A stretch of 64,000 nt of DNA from Artocarpus heterophyllus (GCA_025403435.1 CM046348.1:17583679-17647678), one strand, 5' to 3'. Shown: positions 47,216-60,227, counted from the stretch's first letter. The notes: generated by a model not told the origin, from the letters alone. Made by a program: numbers and translations.

Positions 47216-48447
47216 TTAATCATAGTCAAGGTTATTTTTGTTATTTTGCCTCATTAATTAATGAAGAGGGGCCATTTACCTAATTTAAAAAAAAATTGGT
47301 CATTTATTTTAAAAAGGTCATTTGTCTATATATCCTTTTAATTTTTAAAATGATTAGTTTATTTGCTAGGGAATATTTTAGTCTTTTTACAACAAATTAA
47401 GATCATGTGATAGACACTGATCAATAGAAGGGAGAAAATAGATGGACATTAATCAAGTTTGTTCTTTTGTTCCTTTTTTTTTTTTTTTTTTTTGAGTTTG
47501 AGGGTGCTTCAACAAGGAAAAAAAGAATTGGGACTTTATTGTTAATAGGATTGAAAACCATTGAAACAATTTACCCTAAGTACGCGCTACCATACTCCAT
47601 AATATTTTTACTCCATACACTTCACCTTCCCTTAATTGATTAACAACTGCCAGGATATTCAAACATTGATAAGAGGTAAGAATAAATTACAGCTGGAATA
47701 ACTTGCTCCATTGAAATTTCAAATGCATATTATAGTTTTTATCTGTTTATTTATTTACTATTAACCAGCTAATATAAGGCCAAGAGAGGATATAAGGTAT
47801 TAACATCCTATTACTCATAAAAAAAGATGGCAGTTTTAAGGTATATTGGAATTTTATAATCAATAATTGGTAGCAACGGGGAGATTTATATGAAGAAAAC
47901 TACGCAAAATATCAACTCAAAAAAAGAGAACTTAACGAGAACATGAAAGGAAAGGCAATTTCAAGAGCTTTTTTTTGGACAAAAAACGCCCTAATCAGGA
48001 AAATTCCGGTTTGATTGTTGGTTGTATTAAAATTTTGGACAATGAATCTTCATATAAAGATAGATGGTGAACCTTATGAGAATTGCTATTTTTAAATTAG
48101 ATTTGTAAATTATGATTGTTATTTTAACTCTATAAACCAACAACTTTATAATTTCTGTGAAATACAGAAAATTTTGGGTGTTTCTATGGTACTTCCTTAT
48201 CCTTGTGAAGTTTTCGTATAGCGTTCATCGACCGTCGAGATTGATCTTGACAGTTTCAATTGGTGAAGAGTCAATTATGTGACACTCTACTTGGGCTAGT
48301 GGTAAACATTTTGTCATTTGGACGGTAACGGCTAGTTGACGGCTAGTAACATGTAATTTTACACCTAGTAACACATAAACTGGTTGCTTTTTTTTTTTTT
48401 TCCTCTTTTATTGTTATAAAATTGAAGCTTTAAAATATCATAACTTA
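47216..48447. other. Intergenic, nothing recognised
   Basis: AT-rich spacer with poly-T and poly-A runs (47475-47494, 48390-48402). No gene, RNA or clear element. Confidence 0.5.
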
Positions 48448-48597
48448 GGATGTATTTGAAAACCTTGTTGGAACTTAAAAAGTATATGAGAGCTTTACAC
48501 TATAGCAAATTTTTATTTTTTTACTATAATATGTAAGAATTTTACACTATAGTAGTTGAATTTTTTTTATGTTGAAACGGAGTTCCCTAACAAAGCC
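48448..48597. mobile_element. Tourist-like MITE (MITE-B copy 1)
   Basis: Flanked by TTA on both sides (48445-48447 and 48598-48600), with imperfect inverted ends GGATGTATTTGAAAAC and GGCTTTGTTAGGGAAC. The interior (AGCTTTACACTATAGCAAATTT) resembles the MITE at 61348-61514. Confidence 0.6.
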
Positions 48598-48599
48598 TT

Positions 48600-49060
48600 A
48601 TTTGTTTCAACTCCAATTGGACGATTCTTCGTCTCATGCTTTTGGAGTAAAGAAAGTAACAAAATCCTATCTTTATAACCTATAAAAATGTATCACAGAA
48701 ATTGACGTTTTATAAGATCCTAACAACAAATGTCATGTTGCTTTATTATTATTTTTTCGTCTCGTGATCTACTTCTGAAAAAATCAAGCTTTAAAAGGCT
48801 GTAGGTTTTTCGTTTCATTCCAATTGAGACGATTTTTCTTCCTACATTAAAAGTAAACAGATGAACAAATGTCGATATATATAGCCAATGAAAAATATCT
48901 CATGGACATTGACGTTTTCTAAGGTTTGTTAAAAAATGTTCGAATGATTATTTTTAACAATCTATCCAAACATATAATCAAATTTTATTCTAAGCTCCAA
49001 TTATAATTTACCTGCATATCCAAATGATGGTTTGGAATGTAGTTCAAATAACTTAAGTTT
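48600..49060. repeat. Two direct ~200-bp modules related to the Harbinger-type element
   Basis: 48600-48750 and 48800-48950 share CCAATTG(G/A)GACGATT, the AACAAATG word and ATTGACGTTTT in the same order. Similar words are in 26640-26850 of the Harbinger-type element, and both contexts have CTATCCAAACA. Probably an older, rearranged relative. Confidence 0.45.
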
Positions 49061-50183
49061 AAAGATTTCAGTTCAAATCGAGGTCTTATTTTATTCGGAG
49101 GTTCGAATTATAATGATTTGAACTCTGATTGAGAGTCCATGAAAATACCCATCTAATTTGTTATTCTTTTTTCTCTGTGTATCTTTTATTTCTTGAGCCA
49201 AAAAGGAGTGATCTAATATTTAGCTACAAAATGAGAGTGGTGACCATATCAGGGGTGGGGGAGGTTTGGATAAAAGGGTTAAAGAGAAAGTGTATTTTTA
49301 TAAGTAGACTTAAAAATTTTAAAATTGGCCAAATGATCCAAATGTTACGTAATCCAAAAAGAATTTTAAAAAGAAGGCCAAGTAGGACAGGCCACATCAG
49401 CAAGGAAATAGCCTAGGAATATAAAACAGAAAAAGAAGAAAGAAAAAAGAAAAGGGATATTTTCGATGCAAAGGTTGAAGCCCCGTGAATATATACATCC
49501 CCAAAGCCCCAAATAGGGCAAATTGGGTTTTTCTCTATTTTTTTTTGTGGCGGCACTGACGGAATTCTGAAGAAGAAATCAGAATCTGTTGCCGAGGGGA
49601 GACCGAGTGTGGCAATATTGAGGCCTCTGGAGTTCGTTATCAATCTAAGAAACGAAATCTAGTTTGTTCTGATTCACCACAATTGCTTCTTATATTTTTG
49701 TGTTTGTTTTTGATGTCAATTTGCTTTCTGTTTGGCCATTGAGAATATTGGTAAATATAATAACTCAAAGAGCTTTAGTTTTAGAAATCCGATATTTTTG
49801 AGGAAGAATTGCCTTGTTTTTGGGTTAGTTTTCTCAGTGGGCAAACGAAAATTAATGTTACTGTCTTTTATTTTCTTTCTTTCTTTCTTTTGTATTTTAA
49901 TTGTCGGTATGATCAATTTGATTTGTTGAGAGCTTGTTAGAGTACCCGAGTCAAATCTTTGTCTCATACTTTGCTTGCACTAGACGAACATGAGTGAATT
50001 GCAAAAGAAGTTTCTTTAGGTGTTTCAAATTGTGAAGACTGGTGTCTTACAGTTAATTTGTAAGAGCTAGTTACATGTATTAATTATGTTGTCTGGGTGT
50101 ATTCAAAATATTTGCACTTAATTTTTGCTCCCCCTTTGTTTTTTTTCCCTCGCCAGCTCACCATCTCTCTTGATATACACCAG

Positions 50184-51457
50184 GTAATTCTTTTGTTGTG
50201 GTCAATCCCTAGTGCGTATAAGTGACGTACTTATTCTTTTTGTGATGTGTTCCTCCGTTCCTAAAATGTGTATAACGGTTTATCATGTTCTATAATCAGT
50301 GGCATTTGATCACTACATTAGTACCCAAAAACGTTTTATTGAATTGTGAGCATTTTTAATTTGTTAACTAGTTTTTCATATAAGATATGAAATAAAATTC
50401 TGCATGTATGAAATGTGTTTCTTGGGTCTTACACCTACAATATATAAGGTTAATGATAGTCTTGTTACAAAATAAATAAATAAATAAATAAAGTTTACGA
50501 TAGTAAACTAAACTTATTATCTGAGTAATGTTGATGTGAAACTAGCAGTTATTGAAGTTTTCATCTAAATAAAAACTATTTTTGGGTAGAAAAATGAAGA
50601 ATTGCTGGTTGTACTTTAAGTCAAATTCATTGAAAAGAAGTAAACTTTGAGTAAAAAATGGAAAATGTGCATAGAGATTCCACATAAACGCATTAAAGCT
50701 TAAAATTTCAGTTGCCGAAATGAAGATATGGACACAGCATCACCCACATAAAGTCCATTTTTAGATAATGTATTAAACGAAAAAGAATATGGGATCATGA
50801 GTCATTTTGCCAACAGTTCCTTATATGATATTCTGTATACAAATCGATATTTGCCATTAATTTCTGATTGAATTGCCCTAAGAGCAACTAAAAAAAAAAA
50901 AAAAGAGCAGATTAAGCAAAAGTAATGAGGACCACTTACCAAGCTCAAAGGTTCCTGCACGACCACACCTCTCCAGCTTCAGGAATTTATTGAGCTTTCT
51001 GGTGCCAAGTTACACTCACTTCCTTTGGAATTAAAAAAAAAAAAAAGAATGCAAAATATATTTGTATAAATATGAATTTTTTATTAAATTGTCCTTGCTA
51101 GTCCCAAAAAAAAATCATATCCAAATATATAAAAGCAAAGCTGAAGCAAGTTTCCAACTTGTATACAAAAAGAAAAAAGAGTGCTTAAAGTATCATTCAC
51201 TAAATCCCGAATCTCTGTTGATGATCAGATTGAAACTACATGATACATGCAGTTTTTCCCCTAAGTAGGGCTACCCATCACCAAATAACAACAACAAATT
51301 TATCTATATCTATGTAATTGTTAATAGCATTAGTTGTTAATCTTGCAATGGTGCTTTGTTTTGTTTAGGTTGGAATTGTTAGTAGCATCTTTTTATTGAA
51401 CTAGCATTGAAGATTTGCCTAAAAGTCATTATTTAATAATTTTTTTTGGTTTTGCAG
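50184..51457 (+). other. Candidate 5' intron of the MULE transposase gene
   Basis: CAG/GTAATT at 50184 and TTTTGCAG at 51457, 12 bp before the transposase ATG, have splice-site form. A possible first exon would begin near a TATATA box at about 49487. This is inference; no transcript can be seen. Confidence 0.35.
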
Positions 51458-51469
51458 TTCGGTAACTAA

Positions 51470-53749
51470 ATGACTCTGTTGCCAATTTATTTCGACGTTG
51501 GAGGACATTGGAATGAGTTGGAAACTTGTTGGGTGTGGTGTGGGGCGCAAAGTGAAATGAAAGGAATTATGTTAGAAGAGAAGAGTCCTAATTTGAGCAT
51601 GCTAATTAACAAGATTTGTACAAAAGCTAGAATTGAGCGTGGAAATAAGTCGTTGAAGATAACCTACATGCCACCAAAACAATCTGATAAGATGAAGCCG
51701 ATTAGAATTTCTGACGATGATGACCTGTTAGTTTTTATGGGGTTACTTAAGTACAGTGGCACAGTACCTTTGCATGTTCAGGTGGAAGAAGAAGAAGATA
51801 TGAATTCTGTTGAACTGGATATTGTAGTTCGAGAGAAGATTGCCTCGGCTCCTACTAATGAAGAAGAAATTCAGAGAAATCTACTAGATGAGCAATTTTT
51901 TGTTGATGCTGCTTTAGACGATAATGCCTTAGCTCTTAATGAAATGGGTCCACTGCCTCCTCCACAACCACTCATGATTTTAAATGCGAGAGAAGTCAGA
52001 TCATCCTCTGCTTTGAATAGTTTTACATTCAATGATGGGTCCAATTTACAAGTTGGTGACCACTTTAGAAGCAAGAGAGAGTTAAGGACGAAACTTCATG
52101 TTATAGCTTTAAAAGGAAGGTTCGAGTTTCTAACAAAAAAATTGACCAAAAATTTACTTGTGGTGGAGTGTGTGGATTCAAAGTGTAAGTGGCGTGTTCG
52201 GGCATGTAAATTGTCATTGTCAAACATGTTTATTATTCGTAAGTATTGCGAAATTCACTCTTGTTCGCTAGAAAAACGTTCATCAAAGCACAGGCAAGCA
52301 TCATACTTTGTTATTGGGGAGTGCATCAAAAGTCAGTTTGTAGGTATACCACAGGGTCTACGGCCTAAATCAATACGGAAATATGTTTGTAGCGAATTTG
52401 GAACAGATTTCAGTTACTACAAAGGTTGGATGGCTCGTCAGCATGCAATTAACCTCATAAGGGGTACGGCTGAAGAAAGTTTTGCCATCCTTCCATTGTA
52501 CTGTCATATGCTCAAGTCTGTAAACCACGGCACTATTACGCACATTAAGGTAGACGATTCAAACAGGTTTAAAAATCTTTTTGTGGCACATGGACCCTGC
52601 ATACGAGGATTTGTTTACATGAGGAAAGTAATAGTTGTCGATGGAACGTTTCTGAAAGGAAAATTTGGAGGCGTGCTATTTGTGGCCACAGCTCAAGACA
52701 GTGAATGTTGTTGTTATCCCATCGCTTGAGGGATTGTGGACAAAGAAGATGATGCATCTTGGACATGGTTCTTTTCAAAGTTGAAGGAAGTTGTGAAAGA
52801 TTGCAAAAATTTAGTTTTCATATCTGATCGTCATCGAAGTATTAAAAAGGTTGTTGAGATAGTTTATGAGTCAGCACGCCATGGTTGTTGCACATTTCAT
52901 GTGGCGTAGGACATCAAGGCTACCTTCCATTCTAGCAGTGTTCTACCGTTGTTCTTTAAAGCTGCTAATGCTTATCGAATTGATGAGTTCGATATGTTTT
53001 TCAAGGATCTTTGTTCTAGTTACCCACGCGTTGGGAGATACCTACAAGAGCAGGTTGGCTTTAAGAATTGGTCTCGTGCTCATTTTAGAGGAAAAAGATA
53101 TGATATTATGACCTCAAATCTTACTGAATCATTGAATGGAATGCTCGAAGATGTCAGAGATTACCCCGTTGTTGCCTTGTTAGATTATGTGTTGGGAAAG
53201 ATGTCTATGTGGTTGAACGAAAGGTGGACCAATGTTGTTGTTAATACCTCAGTTTTGACACCGACGAATGAGAAAATACTCGATAATAGGTACGATAGAG
53301 ATAGATTTTTATCAGTGAATAAGCTCAATATTGATGAGTACTATGTTGTAGGTGAAGAGGTTTCTACAACAGTGAACATTAGATTGAGAACTTGTACTTG
53401 TCGCGTGTTTGACATTGATCAGATGCCATGTGAACATGCAATTGCAGCTTGCGGGAAGGCAGAAACATCCGTATATGAATTATGCTCACATTATTACAAG
53501 ACAGATACATTGGTTAATGCATATGCAGAGACACTTTGTCCTGTACCAGATTCGTCGCAATGGGAGATACCCGATGATGTTAGGGAAATGCACATTTTAC
53601 CTCCTAATGTTAAGCGAAGACGCGGTAGGACAACACATAAAAGAATTCCAAGTACAGGCGAGAGCAGCAAGCAGAGAAGAAACAGGTGCGCTAGATGCGG
53701 ACAATACGGGCATTATCAAAAGACTTGTGGGAATGCGCCAATTTCTTGA
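51470..53749 (+). pseudogene. Mutator-like (MULE) transposase, two premature stops
   Basis: A 760-codon frame interrupted only by TGA at 52727-52729 and TAG at 52907-52909, with no frameshift. It would encode a MuDR-type transposase: an acidic N-terminal region, a MuDR DNA-binding-like region (residues 190-270), and a DDE catalytic core with the first Asp in VVDGTF (about residue 390) and the second in FISDRH. A SWIM zinc finger (CTCRVFDIDQMPCEHA) and a CCHC knuckle (CARCGQYGHYQKTC) follow near the C-terminus. The stops fall after PIA and FHVA, where Trp and Gln are likely. A recent loss is suggested. Terminal inverted repeats could not be fixed. A domesticated MUSTANG-type gene is an alternative, made less likely by the stops. 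Confidence 0.9.
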
Positions 53750-54027
53750 TTTTGTTTGTTGCTAAGAGATAATGACTTTTTATGGTTTCGATGAAGTAAT
53801 TGTTAATTGTTCCATTTAATGTCATTATTGTCTTATTCTGTATTATTCTATACAGGATTTCCTTAGAGTATGATTAAATTAAGTCGTTATGCTGCCGGAA
53901 TTTACAAAACTCAAAAATTTAATGGGATCGATACGGGGTCTACATGGTATCGACCTCTTTATAAAGCTATTGATTAACATGTATAAGTACAAAAGAACAG
54001 GGTCGACATGGGTCGCATGGTATCGAC
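53750..54027. other. 3' flank of the MULE gene
   Basis: AT-rich, probably 3' untranslated sequence of the transposase, merging into the first GGGTCTACATGG/ATCGACC words from about 53930. No gene. Confidence 0.45.
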
Positions 54028-54990
54028 TTTCTTTAATGTTCAACCCATTACGAGTATAAGAGTTCACACATGAAATTAAAAAATGCACAAATATAAAATT
54101 TTAGATGGACACATCAAGTCGGAGTCAGTGTAAATCTTGGGTCGATATAAACACATGAAATTAAAAAATGTACAAATATAACATGAAAGATGGACACGTC
54201 AAGTGGGGGTCACTATAAAACCTGGGTCGACATGGGGTCCATGTCGACCCATATCGACCTCGTTGTCTTTTTGGTCAAAATTTCACCCCATCGTAAAAAA
54301 CTACGCACATGTATCATATTTAAAGAGAAATTGTGCCTGTGGGATTTCTCTACATGTTTCCATGTTTAAGAATCATCGCATAAGAAGGGAAATAGTCATA
54401 GGAACGTTATATTCTTTATGTTCTTTAATGTTCAACCCATTACGAGGATGAGAGTTCACACATGAAATTAAAAAATGTACAAATATAACATGGAAGATGG
54501 ACACGTCAAGTAGGGGTCACTATAAATCTTGGGTCGATATGGGTAGACATGGAGTCACTATAAATCCATGTCGATATGGGTCGACCCCATGTCAACACCA
54601 TGTCGACCCATATCGACCTTATATAATTGAAAAGATCTAGAAAAAATTTTACTTGTGTAGACCTTATGTCGACCATGTGTCGACCCATATCGACCCAGGA
54701 TGTACAGTGACTCCGACTTGACGTGTCCATCTGAAATGTTATAAGAAGGTCGACCCATATCAACCTTGGTGTGTTTTTGGTCAAAATTTCACCCTATGTA
54801 TCATATTTAAAGAAAAAGTGTGCATGTGGGATCTTCCTCTACATGTTCCCTATTTAAGAACCATTGCATAAGGTCTATATACCCCCATGTCGACCCCTAT
54901 GTTGACTTCACATTCATACACCCCCATGTCGAACTTACATTGACCCCATGTTGACTACGCATCTATACACCCCCATGTGGAACTTATATC
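54028..54990. repeat. Region of direct repeats dense in GTCGACCCATATCGACC words
   Basis: Two direct blocks, 54028-54381 and 54421-54870, share in order TTCTTTAATGTTCAACCCA, GGACACGTCAAGT, TTTTTGGTCAAAATTTCACCC and TTTAAGAA. Within and after them GTCGACC-type words occur over a dozen times in both orientations. Open frames here only read out the repeat. Possibly the terminal region of a Mutator-like element, since GGTCAAAATTTCACCC resembles MULE ends, but the partner end was not found. Confidence 0.7.
54484..54742. repeat. Long inverted repeat, ~70-bp arms
   Basis: The left arm 54484-54552 (ATGGACACGTCAAGT, GGTCACT, TTGGGTCGATATGGGT) pairs with the right arm 54673-54742 read on the other strand, with few mismatches. 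The 120-bp loop contains a further ATGTCGATATGGG/CCCATATCGACC palindrome. An RNA crossing it would fold into a long hairpin able to feed small-RNA production. Confidence 0.8.
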
Positions 54991-55412
54991 AACCCCATGC
55001 GAATTCATTAGACAGAGTGTGTCAATTCTCCGTAACGAAAAATTATTAGTTTACAAGTAAACACATTAAAGAAAATTAGTAAAATCATTTCGTAATATTT
55101 GTTTACAAACTTTGTCAATTCCCCATAATCGTTTACACACAATATTGGAAAAGTTGCTTTGTTTTTTTCCCTAAAAAAAAAAAATTTCGACAGCATAACT
55201 GCTTATATTAAACAATATCCAAAACCTACAAACACAATCCAGAAAAGTACATTGTCCTGCAAACATAATCCAAAAAACTAGAAAGCCTGCAAACATAACC
55301 CAAACAAGTACATTGTCTGCCATACATATGACAAACACTTTAATCATTTTCTTCTAGGATCAGTATATGGAGTTCACATATATTGTGATCTTATTCTGAT
55401 CCTCTACGGTCT

Positions 55413-57240
55413 TCACAGTCTTTGCGGTCTTTCTACTTGTAGTGGTTGTGGTTCTTCATTGTATACCACTATAGCAGTGCTATGTGTAGGATGAGATGAG
55501 CGATGCGAGGTTGTTGTGCAAGGCGAGGAAGGAACGGATGGTGTACAACATATATTAGGCATGACTGTATTGTGAGGTTGGGCCGAAGGTTCCTTGGGTG
55601 AGCTCAATAAGTGCGGCCATCCGGTTTCAGGCATGGGAGTAGTGCGAGGTGAGGAAACAACGGGTGGCTCATCTTCAGGCAAGGGTGTAGAGTGAGGCTG
55701 AGCCGTAGTGCGAGGAGAGGGATGAGGTGAGGGAGACCATGTTGGCAAACCTTCTTCATGACCCTCACTGTAATGATACTCTTGATGTCCCCTTGACAGC
55801 ATAATTTCTGACCAATGTTTGAATTGGTCAGAAATATATTGTTTCAACTACTCAAACCCCAAAGTCATTTCTCTTCTCATGGCTTCTTGCTCTTTCTTGA
55901 TGGCTTGGACCTCACTCTCAAGCCGCACTACTCTGGGAGGAGCATCTTGATGTTCAAAAGTTGAGGGCGCATCTTGATCAACAGAGGGAGAAACATGCTC
56001 CGGATGGTCATGGCTAAACACTACATGCTCTCCCTGATCAAGAATCTCAATCAACTGCCTTATAATTGGATCAACATTTATTCCCACAAAAGGCCTAAAA
56101 TTAATTATCCATAGGGTTCTCATCTCCTCATTCGTAGCAAACAACATGCTACGAATATCCTGCAAAACAAATTACAAAAATTCTTTTTAAGACCATGTTT
56201 GTTTTACTTAATACAAATCATTACATGAATAGTAGGTAGACACTAACCTGTGACCCATCTATTAAATTGCTTATCTCAACCCTTGAAGGATTGGCTGCAC
56301 CCCTCCACTTTAATGTCTGCCAACGACGCAGTCGGGGCACAGGATCTTCTGTCAAGATAGGGGTAGCAAATCTGTTTGCCATCGCAGGGATGCACTGTAC
56401 GCAAATACCTATACCAAAATTAAATTTTGGATCAAATATTATATCAAATATAAAACAATAAATACGATATCAAATACAACCTAATATATAAATTACTCTA
56501 TGTTTAATTACCTGAAACGGATATATAAATCCATTAGAAGTGAATGTTGCATTGCTCAAGCCACACTTACTCCTTATATCCTTTTTTAGTTGCTTGATTG
56601 AATACTTAAAGGACTCTCGGCCCTAAGGATAGGCACAGAAAGCATATATGTTATCGACCAAAGTTAGGAACTGTGCTTTGATTTTCATGCAATTTTTGTC
56701 ATTGGCCATTAAAACACCAACGACAAAAATCAAAGCCGCCATCTTTCTCTTTTCCAAATTGTCTACGACTTCATTATTCTATTCCATCTTCTCGATAACA
56801 TCATAGATGGAAACTTCTGTGTTATCCGACCAGTGCCTATGCACAAAGGGTGGAGTAGCATCATCCTTATCTTCCTCATCCCTGTCATCCTCATTTGCTT
56901 CGTCAAGAATAGGATACTCATCACTGCAATACAATCCTGTTAGCAAGGCAAAATCCTTTAATGTGTACCTAATTAGAACACTATTAACCACCATCCAAAA
57001 TTCATTCTCACAGTTAACTGCTGCCATCCGCAGCACCAATGACCACAACAACTAGCCAGAGTGTTGAAAATCTTTAGCCACGCCCAACATATGGCCAAAT
57101 TGGGTGCCTCTAAACCATTGCAGATCGTCTGGGTCTAGATTTTCTATAATGAACTTCGCATAATGCTTGTATTTTGATTTCTTTGACACCCTACGATCAT
57201 AGTGCTCCTCACTCCTTAACACGGGATCTAGTCTTAGAGG
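55413..57240 (-). pseudogene. DUF1985-domain gene fragment, broken by stops
   Basis: Three inferred exons on the minus strand, each with GT/AG borders: A 56512-57240, B 56248-56394 and C 55413-56159. Exon A carries the DUF1985 signatures LIRYTLKDFALLTGLYC and, with the Trp codon replaced by TAG, the conserved YP-GRESF motif. Exon B has PRLRRWQTLKW, common after DUF1985. Exon C has a coiled region and a Pro/Ser/His-rich tail. In-frame TAG codons are at 57052, 56779, 56623 and 55848. DUF1985 is typical of plant transposon-carried genes, often joined to a Ulp1-type C48 protease, which is missing here. It lies convergent to the MULE transposase 1.7 kb away and may be its cargo. Confidence 0.75.
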
Positions 57241-58693
57241 CTGTTCAATATAGAAAACAAATTTTATAAAAATTGACAACAAATTAAAAAAACAATTACA
57301 ACGGAATTAACACCAAGGAGCAATTAAACAAAAAAAAAAAAGAAGATAGCCCCATTCCATGTATATTAGAAGGAGATGTTTATCTTACGAGATAATGCAA
57401 ACACCATCATAGACTACTTTTGTTACACATAAAAATTATCCTACAACAAGTTTGTTCACAGATGAAAAGCAAAGAACCAAATTAGATGCACTTGTTGCAG
57501 ATAAAGAAAACTAACAACACTAGTTTCGGCATTCCTTCATATCATCGCAATAGCCAAATATGTAACTTTTGCACAGGTTATTTGGTTTCACTAATCATTA
57601 ACTCTTTTTATTTATTTCTTTCTTAATGGCTTTGTAATAATTCTAATAACAATCTGAATCATAACTGTAAAACACAAAAATAACAACTGGTAGCATAACT
57701 AATGCAATGGTCATATTATTTTTGAGCTACGATTATGAAAAATTGATCTGACATGAAAACTGCCATTCCGGAGGACTCTCATCAAATTTGCCGAAAAGAG
57801 GAAATGTTTAAGGCTAGAACCTATCAATCAATTTAACCTATCAATAATTAAGAGCATAAATGAAAGGCAGATTGGAAAACACAAAAGCAGTAACAAATTG
57901 ATAACAAGAATCCTAAAAAGTCATTCGGAAAAATCAGAATTTCAATAGACAAAAAAAAAAAAAACCAACAATAGTAGGAACAAACATACAAAAGCAAGAA
58001 AAAAAAGTTTAGAACTGAACTAACCATTATTTGGCGGCTAGCAACCAAAGCACAAATTCCAAAATGCCTTCAGGTCTTCAAGCAATTTCAAATGGCTTCT
58101 GACTTCTCAGTAGAAGAAGTGAAAGAGCATAAATTTAAGGATTTGTGGAAGAGATAGATGGCAAAAAGGAATCAAACAGCAAAGAGAGTTTTGTATCAAG
58201 TTCCCTCAAATAATATTTTTGAATGAAAATTAAAGATTGAGCTTTTAAGAGAAGGAAAACCAACAGTTGGGAATGCAGTGAATTTCTAATTTCTTTAGCT
58301 TGTTATTTTCTTTTTTTTTGGTATTGGAGTGAAACAGAAGACTTCTCTCATTTTCTTTATACATTTGGTGTAGTATAAAACTAGACTTTTGACTTTTACT
58401 GCTAACCTAATAACTTCTGATTTATGCATAGAGTGAGGACATCAAGTAGGAAGTACCCAGACTTGCATTTAAGATTAACATTGTTTATTTTTTATTGTTT
58501 CAAAGAGGGGAAGAATTTATTTGTACCCTGAAAGGACAAAAACAATATCTTTATCTTTTTCTTCTCATTTCTTTTTTTTAATGGATATTATGGACCCAAA
58601 GCTAATTTTGATATTTGATTATCTCTTTGCAAATCTAAGATGTATGTTTTTATTTTCCTATAATCGGCCTTCAATTTACGACCAAAATGTTGT
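57241..58693. other. Upstream of the DUF1985 fragment, no gene seen
   Basis: AT-rich. It may contain a 5' exon or intron of the broken DUF1985 gene (a possible splice donor AATG/GTTAGT near 58024, minus strand), but no domain supports one. Confidence 0.4.
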
Positions 58694-58719
58694 GGGGGGG
58701 GGGGGGGGGGGGGGGGGGG
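58694..58719 (+). repeat. 26-nt guanine homopolymer with G-rich tail and GA repeat
   Basis: An uninterrupted run of G, followed by CGGGGTGCGGGCGGG and a GAGAGA run to about 58750. Such runs form G-quadruplexes and are hard to sequence, so the true length is uncertain. Confidence 0.85.
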
Positions 58720-58751
58720 CGGGGTGCGGGCGGGAGAGAGAGAGAGAGAAG

Positions 58752-60227
58752 AGCTTAACTGACTTAGCACAACTTGGCTAGTGTAAAATAGTAAAGGGTG
58801 CAAGTGATTGAGGAATCCTTGTAAGTTCAAGGAAGCTAATTTAGTACATTATTCTAGTTGTTTTAATGCTTGACTTATTACTTATAACCACGACTTCTTA
58901 GGACATTGTTGCAGATAATGATCAGCAATGAAATGGTGTACATATTTACCAAAAATTGCTAATTGCTAATAACTTTAAGTTATTTTGCAAGATGTTTGAA
59001 ATCGTCTCCACAAGTATGATGCTTTAAATTTGTGCATCTTTGGGTACCAAGGGATTGAATCCTATGTCACATTTCCATTTTCCAATTTGCAATGTGGAAT
59101 ATGCACCCACTCTTTGCAATCAATCCACAATCCACTTATTGGGTCAGTCTTTATGAACACAAATTCAAATTATGGTGTCCATAACATAACAAAAAAATCC
59201 ACCTTCAAAGGCATAACAAATAAATAAATGTAAATGAGCACAATTTATTTCAAATTTTGAGTCAGTCATTGAAGTTGAAAGCATTTACATAGATAAGTTT
59301 CTGAAATGTGCGAGTCTACGAGAACAGTATTGACATTCCAAACGTCAATTCAACATTTCTATTCAACATTCCCATTCAACAATATTGCAATGAATTATGC
59401 ATAACACTCTTAATTTTTAAAAACCATAAACTAAGAGAGAGGAATATGTGTAAGTCATATGCTTTTGGATCCCATATAAATTGCAATCAAATAGTCCAGA
59501 TCTATAAGCTACCAAATTAATATATGCAGGAAACAAATTTAAATTTGAACCAACTATAGCAGTTGAACTAAAATTTGATGCCTTCTGGTTCTTGCATAGA
59601 GATATCCCTAACATGAATATACCCTCTAGTTTTCCAACCAAAACAGATACAACCATCATTTTTCCAATACAAATTGCTGCCATTGGAGTAAGTAACACAC
59701 ACTTTGATAACACAGCTCACATTTAACTATTCTCTCCACTAACTACTTGAAAATTTCACATTGATGTCTTTGGAGTATTGACTATTGAGGCGGGCATAAG
59801 CATTACTATGTCATTAATCATACCTCATTAGCAAATAAATGTCATCAATCACACCCCCATCATTCTCCGACCACCTTTTCTTTCAATTATCTTTTTCCCT
59901 TTTTCTTTTCCTTGATAATTATATATTTTTCCTTTACTTTGTTTAATTTTGTTTATCGAATGTAGAAATTTACACAGAATGTAAAAAATATTCCAACTTA
60001 CACAGCAAAAAAATTTACACAAAATTCCAAAATTACACATATGATGCTTTTGCAAAGTACAAGGTTCAAATCCAAAATCCCATCAAAATTCCAATCCTGA
60101 AAACTGACCTAGCATTCTTTCTAGGGCTTTTTAACTATCAAATTACTCCATAAATCACGATTCACAACCAATAGCAGACAAAGCAAACCAACCAAACATA
60201 TTATACTGACCTTGTAGCAGCGTTGAT
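58752..60227. other. Intergenic, nothing recognised
   Basis: AT-rich spacer. Short open frames lack any family resemblance. No RNA gene or element ends are evident. Confidence 0.5.

Noticed and set aside
51470..53749. Intact domesticated MUSTANG/FAR1-type host gene
   Set aside because: Two in-frame stops interrupt the catalytic core region, so it is called a pseudogene; intron removal of the stops is not supported by splice sites I can see.
54506..54784. Minus-strand open frame rich in MSTHID/WVDMG words
   Set aside because: It is a translation of the GTCGACC repeat and inverted repeat, not a protein family.
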